Program-made: the position numbers and the translations under genes | Notes under the pieces: generated by a model | What the model was told of the DNA's origin: nothing | The model's input: the letters and a program-made list of their open reading frames with translations, nothing else | Databases searched by the model: none | Shown here: positions 34,485 through 42,715 of the stretch, in pieces | How positions within the stretch are numbered: position 1 is the stretch's first letter | Layout: every line of letters begins with the position of its first letter | Assembly: GCF_946477935.1 (NCBI RefSeq) | Contig: NZ_CAMLAC010000006.1 | Span: 1-43,666, forward strand | DNA: 43,666 nt | Direction of reading: 5' to 3' | DNA from: an uncultured Sphingomonas sp. | GTDB lineage: Bacteria; Pseudomonadota; Alphaproteobacteria; Sphingomonadales; Sphingomonadaceae

Positions 34485-37400
34485 ATGACCAGCAATGCCA
34501 GTTCAGATCCGCTGACGAACGTTGATGACGTCCTCATCACGGCTGAGCTGGCGAGCCGGCCGTCTCGCGCGGCGGATCATGAGGCCGAGAGCCGGGCGCT
34601 CGGCCTCCTTGCCGAGGAGATGGCCACCAATCCACGCGGCGTGCTCCAGAGATGCGCCGAACTAGTCATGGAGCTGTGTCATGCAGATTCCGCCGGCATC
34701 AGCATCCTGGAGCCCGGCGGAACGAGCGGCATGCTCCGCTGGCGGGCCGCAGCAGGCGCGTTTGCGCCCAACCTGCATGGCACCATGCCCGCCGAGGCCA
34801 GCCCCTGTGGGACCGTGATCGACCGCAATCGCGTCCTGCTCTTCCAGGAAGCGGAGCGGTTCTTCCCGGCACTGCGGAGTGTCGAACCACGCATCTACGA
34901 GAATCTGCTGACGCCCTGGCATGCGGAGGGCAAGGCGATCGGCACGCTCTGGGCCATCAAGCATACCCCCAACGGCCGTTTCGACGCGGAGGATGCTCGG
35001 GTCCTGCAAAGCCTCGCCCGCTTCACCGCCGCCGCGTTCCAGATGACCGCGGCCCTCGACGAGGCGTCAGCGGAGCGGGCGGCGTTGCAAGCGAGCGAGC
35101 AGCAGCTCCGCGACGTACTTGACTCGATGTCGGAAGGCTTCGCCCTGTTCGACACGGAGTTCAGGATCCTGGATGTCAACGCTGAGACTGTGCGGCTCGA
35201 CGGACGCCGCCGCGACGAACTTGTTGGGCGTAATCATTGGGAAGCGTTCCCCGGAAGCGCAGATTCGCCGCAAGGTGAAATGTTCAAGCGGGTGATGCGT
35301 ACCCGCACGCGAGAGGCGATGGAACATTCCTATAGCTGGCCCGACGGCAAAACGATGTGGGTGGATACGCGCGCTTATCCGACAACCCACGGCAACATTG
35401 CCATCCAATGGCGAGATATCACCGAACGAAAGCTCGCGGAACAGGCGCTACGAGAGAGCGAAAGCAAATACCGTACGCTCTTCGAGACCATGGGTCAGGG
35501 TTATTGCGAGCTGGAGCTCATTCGTGATGGCGACGGCCGGGCGGTCGATCAGCTGTACCTGCAACTCAATCCGGCCTTCGAGCGGATGTTTGGGATAGCC
35601 GTCGCCGACGCGCAGGGGCGAAGGGCCAGTGAGCTCTTTCCATACGTCGACCCGAAGTGGACCGAAACGTTCGACGCGGTGGCCAGGACACAAACGCCTC
35701 AGAGCTTCGAGAATGAGCACGGGGCCCGGTGGTACGAGACGTTCGTCTATCCGGCGAGCCGGGACCGGGTCGTCATCCTCTATGAGGATATCGACGACCG
35801 GAAACGCGCCGAAGAGCGGATGCGCGAAGGTGACGAGCGGCAGGCGTTCCTGCTCAGGCTGAGCGACAACCTGCGCGCGATCCCGGCTGAAGCTATCATC
35901 GAGCACGCGGTCGCAATGCTCGCCGAGGAGCTGCGGTTCGACCTTTGCTATATCGTGAGTGTCCTTCCGGAAAAGGATCGCGCCGACGTCATTCACCAGC
36001 TCCGCCGGGGTGCGGACATGCCTGAAGTTCCTGGGGTAATCCGGCTCTCCGACTACCCCAAAGCATTCCTGGAGTGGCAGCAAAGGACATTGGTGTCCGA
36101 CGATATGGCGAACGATCCGGCGCTGACGGAGGTCGACCGCCGCAATGTCGCCGCCATGCGGTTCGGCGCGTTGATCGCGGCGCCGGTGCGTCGCGGCGCC
36201 GGCAACCCGATCTGGAGTGTCGTCGTCGTCATGGCGACCCCGCGACGGTGGACCGCCAGCGAGGTTGCCTTGATCGAAGAAGCGGCCGAGCGGACATGGG
36301 CCGCTGTCGAACACGCGCGCGCTGAGGCTGCGATCCGAGACAGCGAGGAGCGGTTCCGGCAATTTTCCAACGCGTCTGCAGCCGCTCTCTGGATCAGGCA
36401 GGCCGACACCCTCACGATGGAGTTCGTCAGCCCTGCCATCGCCACGATCTATGGGACCGAGCCCGACAGGCTTTTGGGCGACCTGGCCCGCTGGGCAGCG
36501 ATGATCGTGCCAGAGGATCGCGAGACTGCCTTGAGCCGCCTCCAAGCTGCCAGTGCGGGCGAAACCGTCACGCATGAGTTCCGTATCCAGCGCCCGACCG
36601 ACGGCGCCTTCCGCTGGATCCGTAACACCAGCTTTCCGCTCCGCGACGATCGGGACATCCCCCGGGTGGGCGGCATCGCCGAGGACGTAACGGAGGCGAA
36701 GCTGGCCGTCGAGCATCAGGGCGTGTTGCTCGCCGAGCTGCAGCACCGCGTGCGCAACATCATGGCGATGATCCGCTCGATGGCGCGGCGATCCGCAGAC
36801 GGAGCTGCGGACGTTGAGGAGTATCGGACGCTGCTCGAAGGACGGCTGCTGGCTCTGGCCCGTGTTCAGGCGCTGCTCACGCGGCATGCCAACACTGGTG
36901 GCTCGCTGCGTGACATTGTCGAGAGCGAAGTCGGCGCGCAGGCCCATGGTGGCGGGCAGTATGAGCTTGTCGGACCCGACGTGCAGCTGTCGCCGAAGGT
37001 GGTTGAGGTGCTCACGCTTGCGCTTCACGAGCTTTCGACCAACGCGCTCAAATACGGCGCCCTTTCCGTCGCCGATGGCCGCCTTCGCGTAGAGTGGGCG
37101 CCGTTTGAGAAGCGCGGCCGGACGTGGCTCGGGTTGGATTGGGTCGAGCAGGGCGTGCCGCCACGGCAAACGGCGGCGCGACGCGGCTTCGGCAGCGACC
37201 TGATCGAAGGCAAGATTCCCTATGAGCTCGGCGGCAGCGGCAAGATCACCATCGAGACCGACGGCGCTCGCTGTCGTCTCGAGTTGCCGCTCAAGGAAAG
37301 CGAGAGCATCCTCGAGACGGACGCGCCGTCCCCCATCACAGTTTTTGGAGGTATGCTGGATATGTCTGGAGCACCTGACCTGACGGGCCGCAGTGTGCTC

Positions 37401-37727
37401 GTTGTGGAGGACGACTATTACATCGCCGGAGACACGGCCGCCGCGCTGCGCGGTGCGGGCGCCACCGTGCTCGGTCCTTGTCCCAGCGAGGACGCAGCGC
37501 TCGATCTGCTCGACACGGCAACGCCGACCCACGCTGTGCTCGATCTTAATCTCGGTGGAGGTGGGCCCCGGTTCGAGATCGCGCACGCGCTGAAGGAGCG
37601 CGGCATCTCATTCGTCTTCCTGACCGGATACGATCCAGATGCCGTTCCGCCCGATCTCGTCGATGTTGTCCGACTGCAGAAGCCAGTAACCTTCAGCCGC
37701 ATAGTTGAAGCCGTCGCACAGCTCTAG
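34485..37727 (+). CDS. Hybrid sensor histidine kinase: GAF-PAS-PAS-GAF-PAS-HWE kinase-receiver
   Basis: 1080 aa, ATG preceded by AGGAG. Domains in order: GAF (about 45-190), PAS (205-320), PAS (325-445), GAF (455-605), PAS (615-740), HWE/HisKA_2 kinase with phospho-acceptor His754 in ELQHRVRNIMAMIRS and ATPase motif LHELSTNALKYGA, then a receiver domain from about 967 with VVEDDYYIA, Asp1020 in AVLDLNLGG, FLTGYD and Lys in LQKPV. No TM segment, so it is cytosolic. HWE kinases are common light, redox or stress sensors in alphaproteobacteria. The first GAF lacks an obvious bilin-binding Cys motif. No response regulator gene is adjacent; the fused receiver may be its target. Confidence 0.88.
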   Translation: MTSNASSDPLTNVDDVLITAELASRPSRAADHEAESRALGLLAEEMATNPRGVLQRCAELVMELCHADSAGISILEPGGTSGMLRWRAAAGAFAPNLHGTMPAEASPCGTVIDRNRVLLFQEAERFFPALRSVEPRIYENLLTPWHAEGKAIGTLWAIKHTPNGRFDAEDARVLQSLARFTAAAFQMTAALDEASAERAALQASEQQLRDVLDSMSEGFALFDTEFRILDVNAETVRLDGRRRDELVGRNHWEAFPGSADSPQGEMFKRVMRTRTREAMEHSYSWPDGKTMWVDTRAYPTTHGNIAIQWRDITERKLAEQALRESESKYRTLFETMGQGYCELELIRDGDGRAVDQLYLQLNPAFERMFGIAVADAQGRRASELFPYVDPKWTETFDAVARTQTPQSFENEHGARWYETFVYPASRDRVVILYEDIDDRKRAEERMREGDERQAFLLRLSDNLRAIPAEAIIEHAVAMLAEELRFDLCYIVSVLPEKDRADVIHQLRRGADMPEVPGVIRLSDYPKAFLEWQQRTLVSDDMANDPALTEVDRRNVAAMRFGALIAAPVRRGAGNPIWSVVVVMATPRRWTASEVALIEEAAERTWAAVEHARAEAAIRDSEERFRQFSNASAAALWIRQADTLTMEFVSPAIATIYGTEPDRLLGDLARWAAMIVPEDRETALSRLQAASAGETVTHEFRIQRPTDGAFRWIRNTSFPLRDDRDIPRVGGIAEDVTEAKLAVEHQGVLLAELQHRVRNIMAMIRSMARRSADGAADVEEYRTLLEGRLLALARVQALLTRHANTGGSLRDIVESEVGAQAHGGGQYELVGPDVQLSPKVVEVLTLALHELSTNALKYGALSVADGRLRVEWAPFEKRGRTWLGLDWVEQGVPPRQTAARRGFGSDLIEGKIPYELGGSGKITIETDGARCRLELPLKESESILETDAPSPITVFGGMLDMSGAPDLTGRSVLVVEDDYYIAGDTAAALRGAGATVLGPCPSEDAALDLLDTATPTHAVLDLNLGGGGPRFEIAHALKERGISFVFLTGYDPDAVPPDLVDVVRLQKPVTFSRIVEAVAQL

Positions 37728-37836
37728 CGCGGCGTCTCAGTCGGTCGACTCAGGAGCGACAGCTTCACCGTCGATCAAGAGCAGGCCGGAAGGTCAAAAA
37801 AACGTCTTGGAAGCAGTCGGCCCCTCGGGCCGCGTT

Positions 37837-37896
37837 GACCCAGAAGCCGACCGTGGCGACGCACTCTGCCCTTCCGATTTCCGTCTTTCGTTCATA
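37837..37896 (+). repeat. Dispersed intergenic repeat, copy E (diverged)
   Basis: 60 nt, GACCCAGAAGCCGACCGTGG to CCGATTTCCGTCTTTCGTTC then ATA. It lies upstream of the recombinase gene. Confidence 0.6.
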
Positions 37897-37987
37897 GAAC
37901 CTATCAGCCAGTCAGCCCATTTTTTGCGGCGTGTTTACCTCCCTGGCATATCATTGACTGATCAAGTTGGCTTGATGGAGATGGCTG

Positions 37988-38620
37988 ATGGGTCACTCGT
38001 CGATGGACCCTGCATATCATGAACTCCGGCCTTGGAACGAAGGCCGACTGGTCGGCGCCAAGCGGGCTCTGAAGCAGCAGCAGGTCTGGGCCATCCGCTT
38101 TTGGCTCGATCAACACAGGCGACTCCGTGACCGAGCCCTTTTTGACTTTGCTATCGATAGCAAGCTCCGCGGCTGTGACGTGGTCAAGGTGCGCATTGGC
38201 GATGTGGTTTCGGGCGGGCGTGTGCGCGACCGCGCGGTCGTCGTTCAGCAGAAGACTAGGCGACCCGTTCAGTTTGAGTTGATGGACACGGCTCGGAAGA
38301 CGATGCGTGCGTGGTTGGAGCGCCGAGGCGGCACCCTGAACGACTTCGTCTTTCCGAGCCGTAACGACTACATGGCCCATATAAGTACGCGACAATACTC
38401 GCGTCTCGTGCATGAGTGGGTCGTTGGCATTGGCCTTACTCCTCAGGATTATGGAACGCATTCGCTCCGACGTACGAAGGCTTCGATCATCTATAAGGCC
38501 ACGGGAAACCTCCGCGCCGTTCAGATCCTCCTCGGCCATGCCAAAATAGACAGTACGGTGCGTTACCTCGGCGTGGACGTGGAAGATGCATTGGAGTTGG
38601 CGGAACGAACCGAGGTGTAA
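37988..38620 (+). CDS. Stand-alone tyrosine recombinase/integrase catalytic domain
   Basis: 210 aa with no N-terminal core-binding domain. All catalytic residues of tyrosine recombinases can be placed: Arg61 (DSKLRGCD), Lys89 (QQKTRRP), His158 and Arg161 (THSLRRTKAS), His184 (LLGHAKI) and Tyr193 (TVRYLGVD). TGGAGATGGCTG precedes the ATG. Very similar short integrases recur in proteobacterial chromosomes without an obvious mobile element. No attachment-site pair or cargo is evident, but copies of the 61-nt repeat flank it on both sides (ending 91 bp before the start; starting 3 bp after the stop). Confidence 0.88.
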   Translation: MGHSSMDPAYHELRPWNEGRLVGAKRALKQQQVWAIRFWLDQHRRLRDRALFDFAIDSKLRGCDVVKVRIGDVVSGGRVRDRAVVVQQKTRRPVQFELMDTARKTMRAWLERRGGTLNDFVFPSRNDYMAHISTRQYSRLVHEWVVGIGLTPQDYGTHSLRRTKASIIYKATGNLRAVQILLGHAKIDSTVRYLGVDVEDALELAERTEV

Positions 38621-38623
38621 GCA

Positions 38624-38685
38624 GATCCCGCATTCTGTCATTCAGCGCGGCCTTGTCGTGTCCCGACTTCCGCAGTTCGTTCACC
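38624..38685 (+). repeat. Dispersed intergenic repeat, copy F (diverged)
   Basis: 62 nt, GATCCCGCATTCTGTCATTC to CCCGACTTCCGCAGTTCGTTC then ACC. It starts 3 bp after the recombinase stop codon. Confidence 0.6.
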
Positions 38686-38808
38686 TTGCAAAAGTCGTCC
38701 CATCCACGGCCAAATCGGATGACCGAACATCTGGCGTTGGGGGGAAACGGTCTGGCGGCTTCCTACCAGCATCTTGCAAAAACAGCCGTTCGCGCAGAGC
38801 CTATCGCC

Positions 38809-39123
38809 ATGCGTGTTCCCATCCTTCTCTTCTTACCGCTCGTATTGGCTTCTTGCTCGTCCGGTTCAGACGAAAGCCAACAGGCCACTTCAGTCCGCTA
38901 TGCCGCAGAAGGGGGCGGGCCTGTCGCAATCAAATTGGCTCGGCAGGCCTGTAAGCACCTGCGTGAACCGCTGAGAGAACATGAAGAGTTCGACGTCGGC
39001 ATTTCGAATTATGAAGCGTGCCTCGGCGAACGTGCGAACCTGACCCATCCGGCTAACCCGCAGCTTTGTGCTCTCGCGAAGAGCACAATGTCGGCTTCTC
39101 GGACATGCATCCTGGGCGAGTGA
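38809..39123 (+). CDS. Small lipoprotein of unknown function
   Basis: 104 aa from MRVPILLFLPLVLASCSSGS. I chose this ATG because it begins a lipoprotein signal with lipobox LASC (Cys16). The upstream part of the 156-aa track ORF overlaps a 61-nt repeat and looks non-coding. The mature region has four more Cys (QACKH, EACLG, QLCAL, RTCILG), spaced as two possible disulfides. No family recognised. Confidence 0.65.
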   Translation: MRVPILLFLPLVLASCSSGSDESQQATSVRYAAEGGGPVAIKLARQACKHLREPLREHEEFDVGISNYEACLGERANLTHPANPQLCALAKSTMSASRTCILGE

Positions 39124-39167
39124 TGTTCGCAAATGGGCGAGAGCGTCCACCCCGCCGCCGCCACGTC

Positions 39168-39228
39168 GACCCACAAGTGGACCTTCAAACCACTCGATCA
39201 GCTTGCCACAAGGCGCCGTCTGTTCATC
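39168..39228 (+). repeat. Dispersed intergenic repeat, copy G (diverged)
   Basis: 61 nt, GACCCACAAGTGGACCTTCA to GCGCCGTCTGTTCATC. The ends and the spacing are kept while the CCCAACTTC block is lost. Confidence 0.55.
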
Positions 39229-39557
39229 TTCACGCTCCGATGTCACCAACGCTCACGCCAGGTCGTTACCGGCCCGAGCCATACCCGACCGGCAGGCGAT
39301 CTCCGCCATCGTGTACCCCCAGCGGCAGCGCGACACGACATGCGAGCGATTGCCATGCCTGTCTCTGGCAAACGTACTCGTCGATTCCCACGCGCGACAC
39401 CGCGATATCCGCCTCGTCCAGCGTGCGGATCGCAGCCTCATAACCTAGGCGCGTCGTCTGCGTGTCTTGGGAGCGCTCTGAGAGGCCCCGCGCCGTCGGG
39501 CAATGGATGTCGAGCGTCTTGAGCAGCAGCCTCGCACCGCGGCGCAGCGATGCGGCG
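39229..39557. other. Gap without a recognisable gene
   Basis: 329 bp between repeat copy G and the alcohol dehydrogenase fragment. ORFs run through it in several frames on both strands (for example minus 39586-39266), but none starts with a signal peptide, domain motif or ribosome site I know. It may be debris from the event that removed the front of the dehydrogenase gene. Confidence 0.5.
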
Positions 39558-39926
39558 GACGCGGTCGGGATGGAAGCCGGCGGCACCGGGCTGCAACATG
39601 CCTATGACCGGGTGAAGCAGGCCCTGTATCTCGAGACGGACCGCGGCGAGGCGGTGCGCAAGGGCGGCATCCTCTCGATCCTCGGCGTCTATGGCCTGAT
39701 GGACAAGTTCCCGCTTGGCCTGCTGATGAACAAGGGCGTGACGGTCAGGGCCGCCCAGCAACATGGTCAGGCCTATGTCCCGCGCCTGCTGGAAGACGCA
39801 CAGCGCGGCGCGTTGACGCCGGCCACGCTCGCCACGTACCGCTTGTCGCTCGAAGAGAGCCCCCGGGGCTGTCACATGTTCAAGCACAAGGAAGATGGCT
39901 GCCTGCGCGCCGTATTCGCGCCCTGA
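39558..39926 (+). pseudogene. C-terminal fragment of a zinc-dependent alcohol dehydrogenase
   Basis: Homology starts sharply at DAVGMEAGGTGLQHAYDRVKQ and continues through LETDRGEAVRKGGILSILGVYG, KFPLGLLMNKGVTVR and GPRG-like SPRGCHMFKHKEDGC to a proper C-terminus RAVFAP. This is the last third of the glutathione-independent formaldehyde dehydrogenase-like MDR family. A few residues before KGGILSIL are also missing (relatives have an extra segment there). The catalytic zinc and most of the NAD domain are gone, so it is inactive. Confidence 0.8.
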
Positions 39927-39976
39927 CGTCACCAAGGCTCTGCGTCGACGCGGAAGACCGTGTGAGCGGGTAGGTC

Positions 39977-40002
39977 GGCCGTCGGCGGTGCAACCGACGG
40001 CC
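39977..40002 (-). terminator. Possible terminator of the Gly/Ser-rich protein gene
   Basis: GGCCGTCGG pairs with CCGACGGCC around an 8-nt loop, 14 bp past the stop at 40017. There is no T-run, so it may be a weak or factor-assisted site, and could also serve the opposite strand. Confidence 0.45.
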
Positions 40003-40016
40003 CGGATCGCCACCCG

Positions 40017-40844
40017 TTACTGCGCCTGCTGATCCTTTGCGGTGCGGGTGACCTCGGCCCTGCTCATCTGCGAGACGAGGACGTCGCCCGATCCGCTGAA
40101 ATTGGCGGCGGGCAGCTGGGCCAGACGGTTGCCGACGGCGACCGTCACCGCCTCGACCGCGCCACTCGCACCGGCCCGCACGGCCTGTACCGTCCCGATC
40201 ACGCGGCCCCGCGCGTCCGCTACGTTCATGCCGCGCGTTACGTCGAAACTGCCGGTGCCATCCGCCGCCGCGCTGCCCGCCAAGGCCAATTGCCCGGTGC
40301 CGAGACTACCGGCCGCATTGCCGCTTCCCGCCGCATTGCCGGCGCCGGCAAAAGCCTGTCCTGCCGTCGTCCGCGCGCGATCCAGCGTCGCACCACCGGC
40401 GCTCCGGACCTGCGAAACGGCGTTGCGAGCGGAGGAGACGCCGTTGCGCGCCGTGCTTGCGATCGCGTCGGTGCCGATCAGTTGCGTGTCCACCGATCCC
40501 GCCGCGGAGCCGGACCCGCCTGCCGAGCCACCGATCGAGCGTCCCGCAGGACTCGCTGCGCCGTCCAGCGCCGATCCGCCCGACGCGTTGCCGGAGGCGT
40601 TCGCCCGCCCGCTGCGGGTGTCGACTCTGCGCTGTGCCTGCACCGACCCGCTCGACGCGGCTGCACCGCTCGTGCGTCCCATCGTATCGCCGAGCATCCC
40701 GGTGGCGCTGCCAACGCCGGCTCCGCTCCGAGATCCACCCAGAGTGCCGCCGAGCATACCACCCCCGGCGCCGCCCAGCAGCTGGGCCCCGGCGGGCGAA
40801 ACGGTCATCAGGCACAGGGCCGTGCCGATCAGCCACTTGGTCAT
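40017..40844 (-). CDS. Secreted Gly/Ala/Ser-rich protein with a PRC-barrel-like C-terminus
   Basis: 275 aa from MTKWLIGTALCLMTVSPAGAQ; AAGGAG sits 7 nt upstream, so I start two codons after the track's TTG. Residues ~25-190 are low-complexity Gly/Ser/Ala with repeated GGxLGG-like and SARNAV-like units. The last 70 residues (GMNVADARGRVIGTVQAVRA, VAVGNRLAQLPAANF) resemble a PRC-barrel or surface-anchoring fold. It is 71 bp downstream of the subtilase gene on the same strand and may be its substrate or a surface partner; this is only a suggestion. Confidence 0.7.
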   Translation of the reverse strand: MTKWLIGTALCLMTVSPAGAQLLGGAGGGMLGGTLGGSRSGAGVGSATGMLGDTMGRTSGAAASSGSVQAQRRVDTRSGRANASGNASGGSALDGAASPAGRSIGGSAGGSGSAAGSVDTQLIGTDAIASTARNGVSSARNAVSQVRSAGGATLDRARTTAGQAFAGAGNAAGSGNAAGSLGTGQLALAGSAAADGTGSFDVTRGMNVADARGRVIGTVQAVRAGASGAVEAVTVAVGNRLAQLPAANFSGSGDVLVSQMSRAEVTRTAKDQQAQ

Positions 40845-40915
40845 CTTCAATCTCCTTCAGCTGTTGCGTGTCTGATCGGATAACGGATGGCCTGATCCGT
40901 TTAATCCCGAAAAAA

Positions 40916-42145
40916 TCAGCGTGGCGGCGTGCGGCAGTTGCCGCACACCAAGCCGCGGCCGTAGCGCGAGCCGAGCGGCCGCGCTCCGCGATCGACGGAC
41001 GCGAGTGCCGCGGCGCGACGGCCGGGGTCCGCCGAGGGGTAGGCCCAGGCGAGCGTACCCGCGACCAGCGGTGCGGCGAACGACGTCCCGCGCACCGCCA
41101 CCGCACGCCCGTCGGTCGCGGCCGCCATCATGTCCGCGGCGGGCGCGGCATAATCGAGATGGGACGCCCTGCCTGCCTCGATCAAGATGCGGTTGCGCGC
41201 ATCGACGCCGGTGACGGCGATGACACCCGGATAGGAAGCGGGAAAGCTCGGTGGCGATGCCGGGCCGTCATTGCCGACGGGCGCGACGATCAGCATGCCC
41301 CGCGCCTGTGCCGCCGCAACGACGCGGGCGAGCAGCGGGTTGGCCGGGCCGACCAGACTGATATTGACCACGGCGACACGCTGGCCGGCCAGCCATGCGA
41401 GCCCCTTGGCGATGGCGGTCGCGTTGCCGCCGGCGGGGTCCGTGCCATAGACGTCCGCGATGACCAGCCGCGCCCCCGGCGCCGCGCCCCGGATCGGTCC
41501 GCGCCCGGCGATCAGCGAGGCCACCGCGGTGCCATGGGCACTGGCGTTCGGCGCACCGGTGGCGAAACCGCGCTGTTCCACCGCACCGGCCACCCCGCCA
41601 TCAATCACGCCGACCCGTGGCGCCGTGGCATCTGGTGCAGATGGAGCAAGGATGGCCAGCGGTGCTGAGGCGACAGCGCCACTTTCGGCATGTAACTGAT
41701 CGGCGGCGACGTCCTGCGCGCCAAGTTTGCGCAGATCGCGGATCGCCGCGGAAAGGCTGCGGCCCGGCGGCGCGGCCAGACGGGCAAAACCCACCCCAAG
41801 CAGGTCGCCGCTGTCGATCACTCGATAGCCGCGCTGCGTGGCGGCGGCGATCACGTTTGCCTCGGGATCGGTCACCACCACTTCGCCGGCGCGGGCCGGG
41901 AAGCCCTGAGGGTCCCTTGTGATCCGATCCGGATACCGCCGCACCAGCGCGGCGACGCGATCGATCCTCAAGGCTTCCAGCGCGCGTCCGCCGCGCTCGG
42001 GCAAGCCCGCGACCGCGTCCGTCACCGGCCTGAGCGCCGGCGCCAGCCCACCGATATCGGGCACGGCGGGCAGCAATTGAGCACCCGCCGCTCCCGCAAC
42101 TGTCAGCAGCAGCGCCGCTGCCAGCGATACGATCCTCGCCTTCAT
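40916..42145 (-). CDS. S8-family subtilisin-like serine protease, exported
   Basis: 409 aa, signal peptide MKARIVSLAAALLLTVAGAAGAQ. The catalytic triad is Asp182 (VGVIDGGV), His204 (AHGTAVASL) and Ser355 (VRGTSFAAPLVAG), with oxyanion Asn292 (PVGNDG). Residues ~55-150 form a propeptide or adapter region. The C-terminus has a paired CGNC. Its start lies only 18 bp from the divergent sigma-factor start, suggesting shared control. Proteases linked to ECF sigma units can act in regulated proteolysis or at the cell surface. The ribosome site is poor. Confidence 0.88.
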   Translation of the reverse strand: MKARIVSLAAALLLTVAGAAGAQLLPAVPDIGGLAPALRPVTDAVAGLPERGGRALEALRIDRVAALVRRYPDRITRDPQGFPARAGEVVVTDPEANVIAAATQRGYRVIDSGDLLGVGFARLAAPPGRSLSAAIRDLRKLGAQDVAADQLHAESGAVASAPLAILAPSAPDATAPRVGVIDGGVAGAVEQRGFATGAPNASAHGTAVASLIAGRGPIRGAAPGARLVIADVYGTDPAGGNATAIAKGLAWLAGQRVAVVNISLVGPANPLLARVVAAAQARGMLIVAPVGNDGPASPPSFPASYPGVIAVTGVDARNRILIEAGRASHLDYAAPAADMMAAATDGRAVAVRGTSFAAPLVAGTLAWAYPSADPGRRAAALASVDRGARPLGSRYGRGLVCGNCRTPPR

Positions 42146-42163
42146 CGCCGTGAATATGCCATC

Positions 42164-42715
42164 ATGGGGATGAAACGGCCATCGGCATCCGTTTCATCCG
42201 GTAACAAGGACATTGGAACGGCATTGGCGAGGTTCGAGGACGAGTTGCTGGCAATCCTGCCGCGCTTGCGGCGCTTTGCCCGCTCGCTGTCGCGCGACGC
42301 CGCGGACGGCGACGACCTGTGCCAGGTCGCGATCGAAAAGGCGCTCAACGCGCGCGACCAATGGCAACCGGGAACAAGGATGGACAGCTGGATGTACCGC
42401 ATCACCCGCAACGCCTGGATCGATCAGGGCCGCGCCCGCACCCGCGCCGCCCAGACCCTCCTGCCCGAAGAGGCGGGCGCAGCAATCGGCGACGATGGCG
42501 CCCGCGCGCTCGAGGCACGGCTGGAGCTGGCGCATGTCCAGCGCGCGATGGCCGCCCTGCCCGACGAACAGCGGGAAGCGGTCGCGCTCGTCCTGATCGA
42601 GGGGCTGGCCTATAAGGAAGCCGCGGCGGTGCTGGACGTGCCGATGGGAACGCTGACTTCGCGGCTGGTGCGCGGACGCCAGGCGCTGCTCGCGCGGATG
42701 GGAGAGGCGGCATGA
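42164..42715 (+). CDS. ECF-type RNA polymerase sigma factor
   Basis: 183 aa from the ATG at 42164 (the ATG at 42170 is equally possible; neither has a clear ribosome site). Region 2: FEDELLAILPRLRRFARSLSRD, GDDLCQVAIEKALNARDQW, SWMYRITRNAWID. Region 4: MAALPDEQREAVALVLIEGLAYKEAAAVLDVPMGTLTSRLVRGRQALL. It overlaps the anti-sigma gene by 4 bp (ATGA). Likely released from its anti-sigma under an envelope or stress signal, and the divergent subtilase may be one of its targets. Confidence 0.9.
   Translation: MGMKRPSASVSSGNKDIGTALARFEDELLAILPRLRRFARSLSRDAADGDDLCQVAIEKALNARDQWQPGTRMDSWMYRITRNAWIDQGRARTRAAQTLLPEEAGAAIGDDGARALEARLELAHVQRAMAALPDEQREAVALVLIEGLAYKEAAAVLDVPMGTLTSRLVRGRQALLARMGEAA
42168..42199. 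promoter_or_regulatory. Inverted repeat at the 5' end of the sigma gene
   Basis: GGATGAAACGG and its exact reverse complement CCGTTTCATCC, separated by 10 bp. It overlaps the first codons of the sigma gene and lies within 60 bp of the divergent subtilase start. It could be an operator for the shared control region or an mRNA hairpin hiding the sigma start. Confidence 0.45.

Noticed and set aside
35448-37586. Minus-strand 712-aa ORF
   Set aside because: Shadow of the hybrid kinase; no recognisable motif.
39266-39586. Minus-strand 106-aa ORF next to the dehydrogenase fragment
   Set aside because: Overlaps the fragment's start antisense and matches nothing I know.
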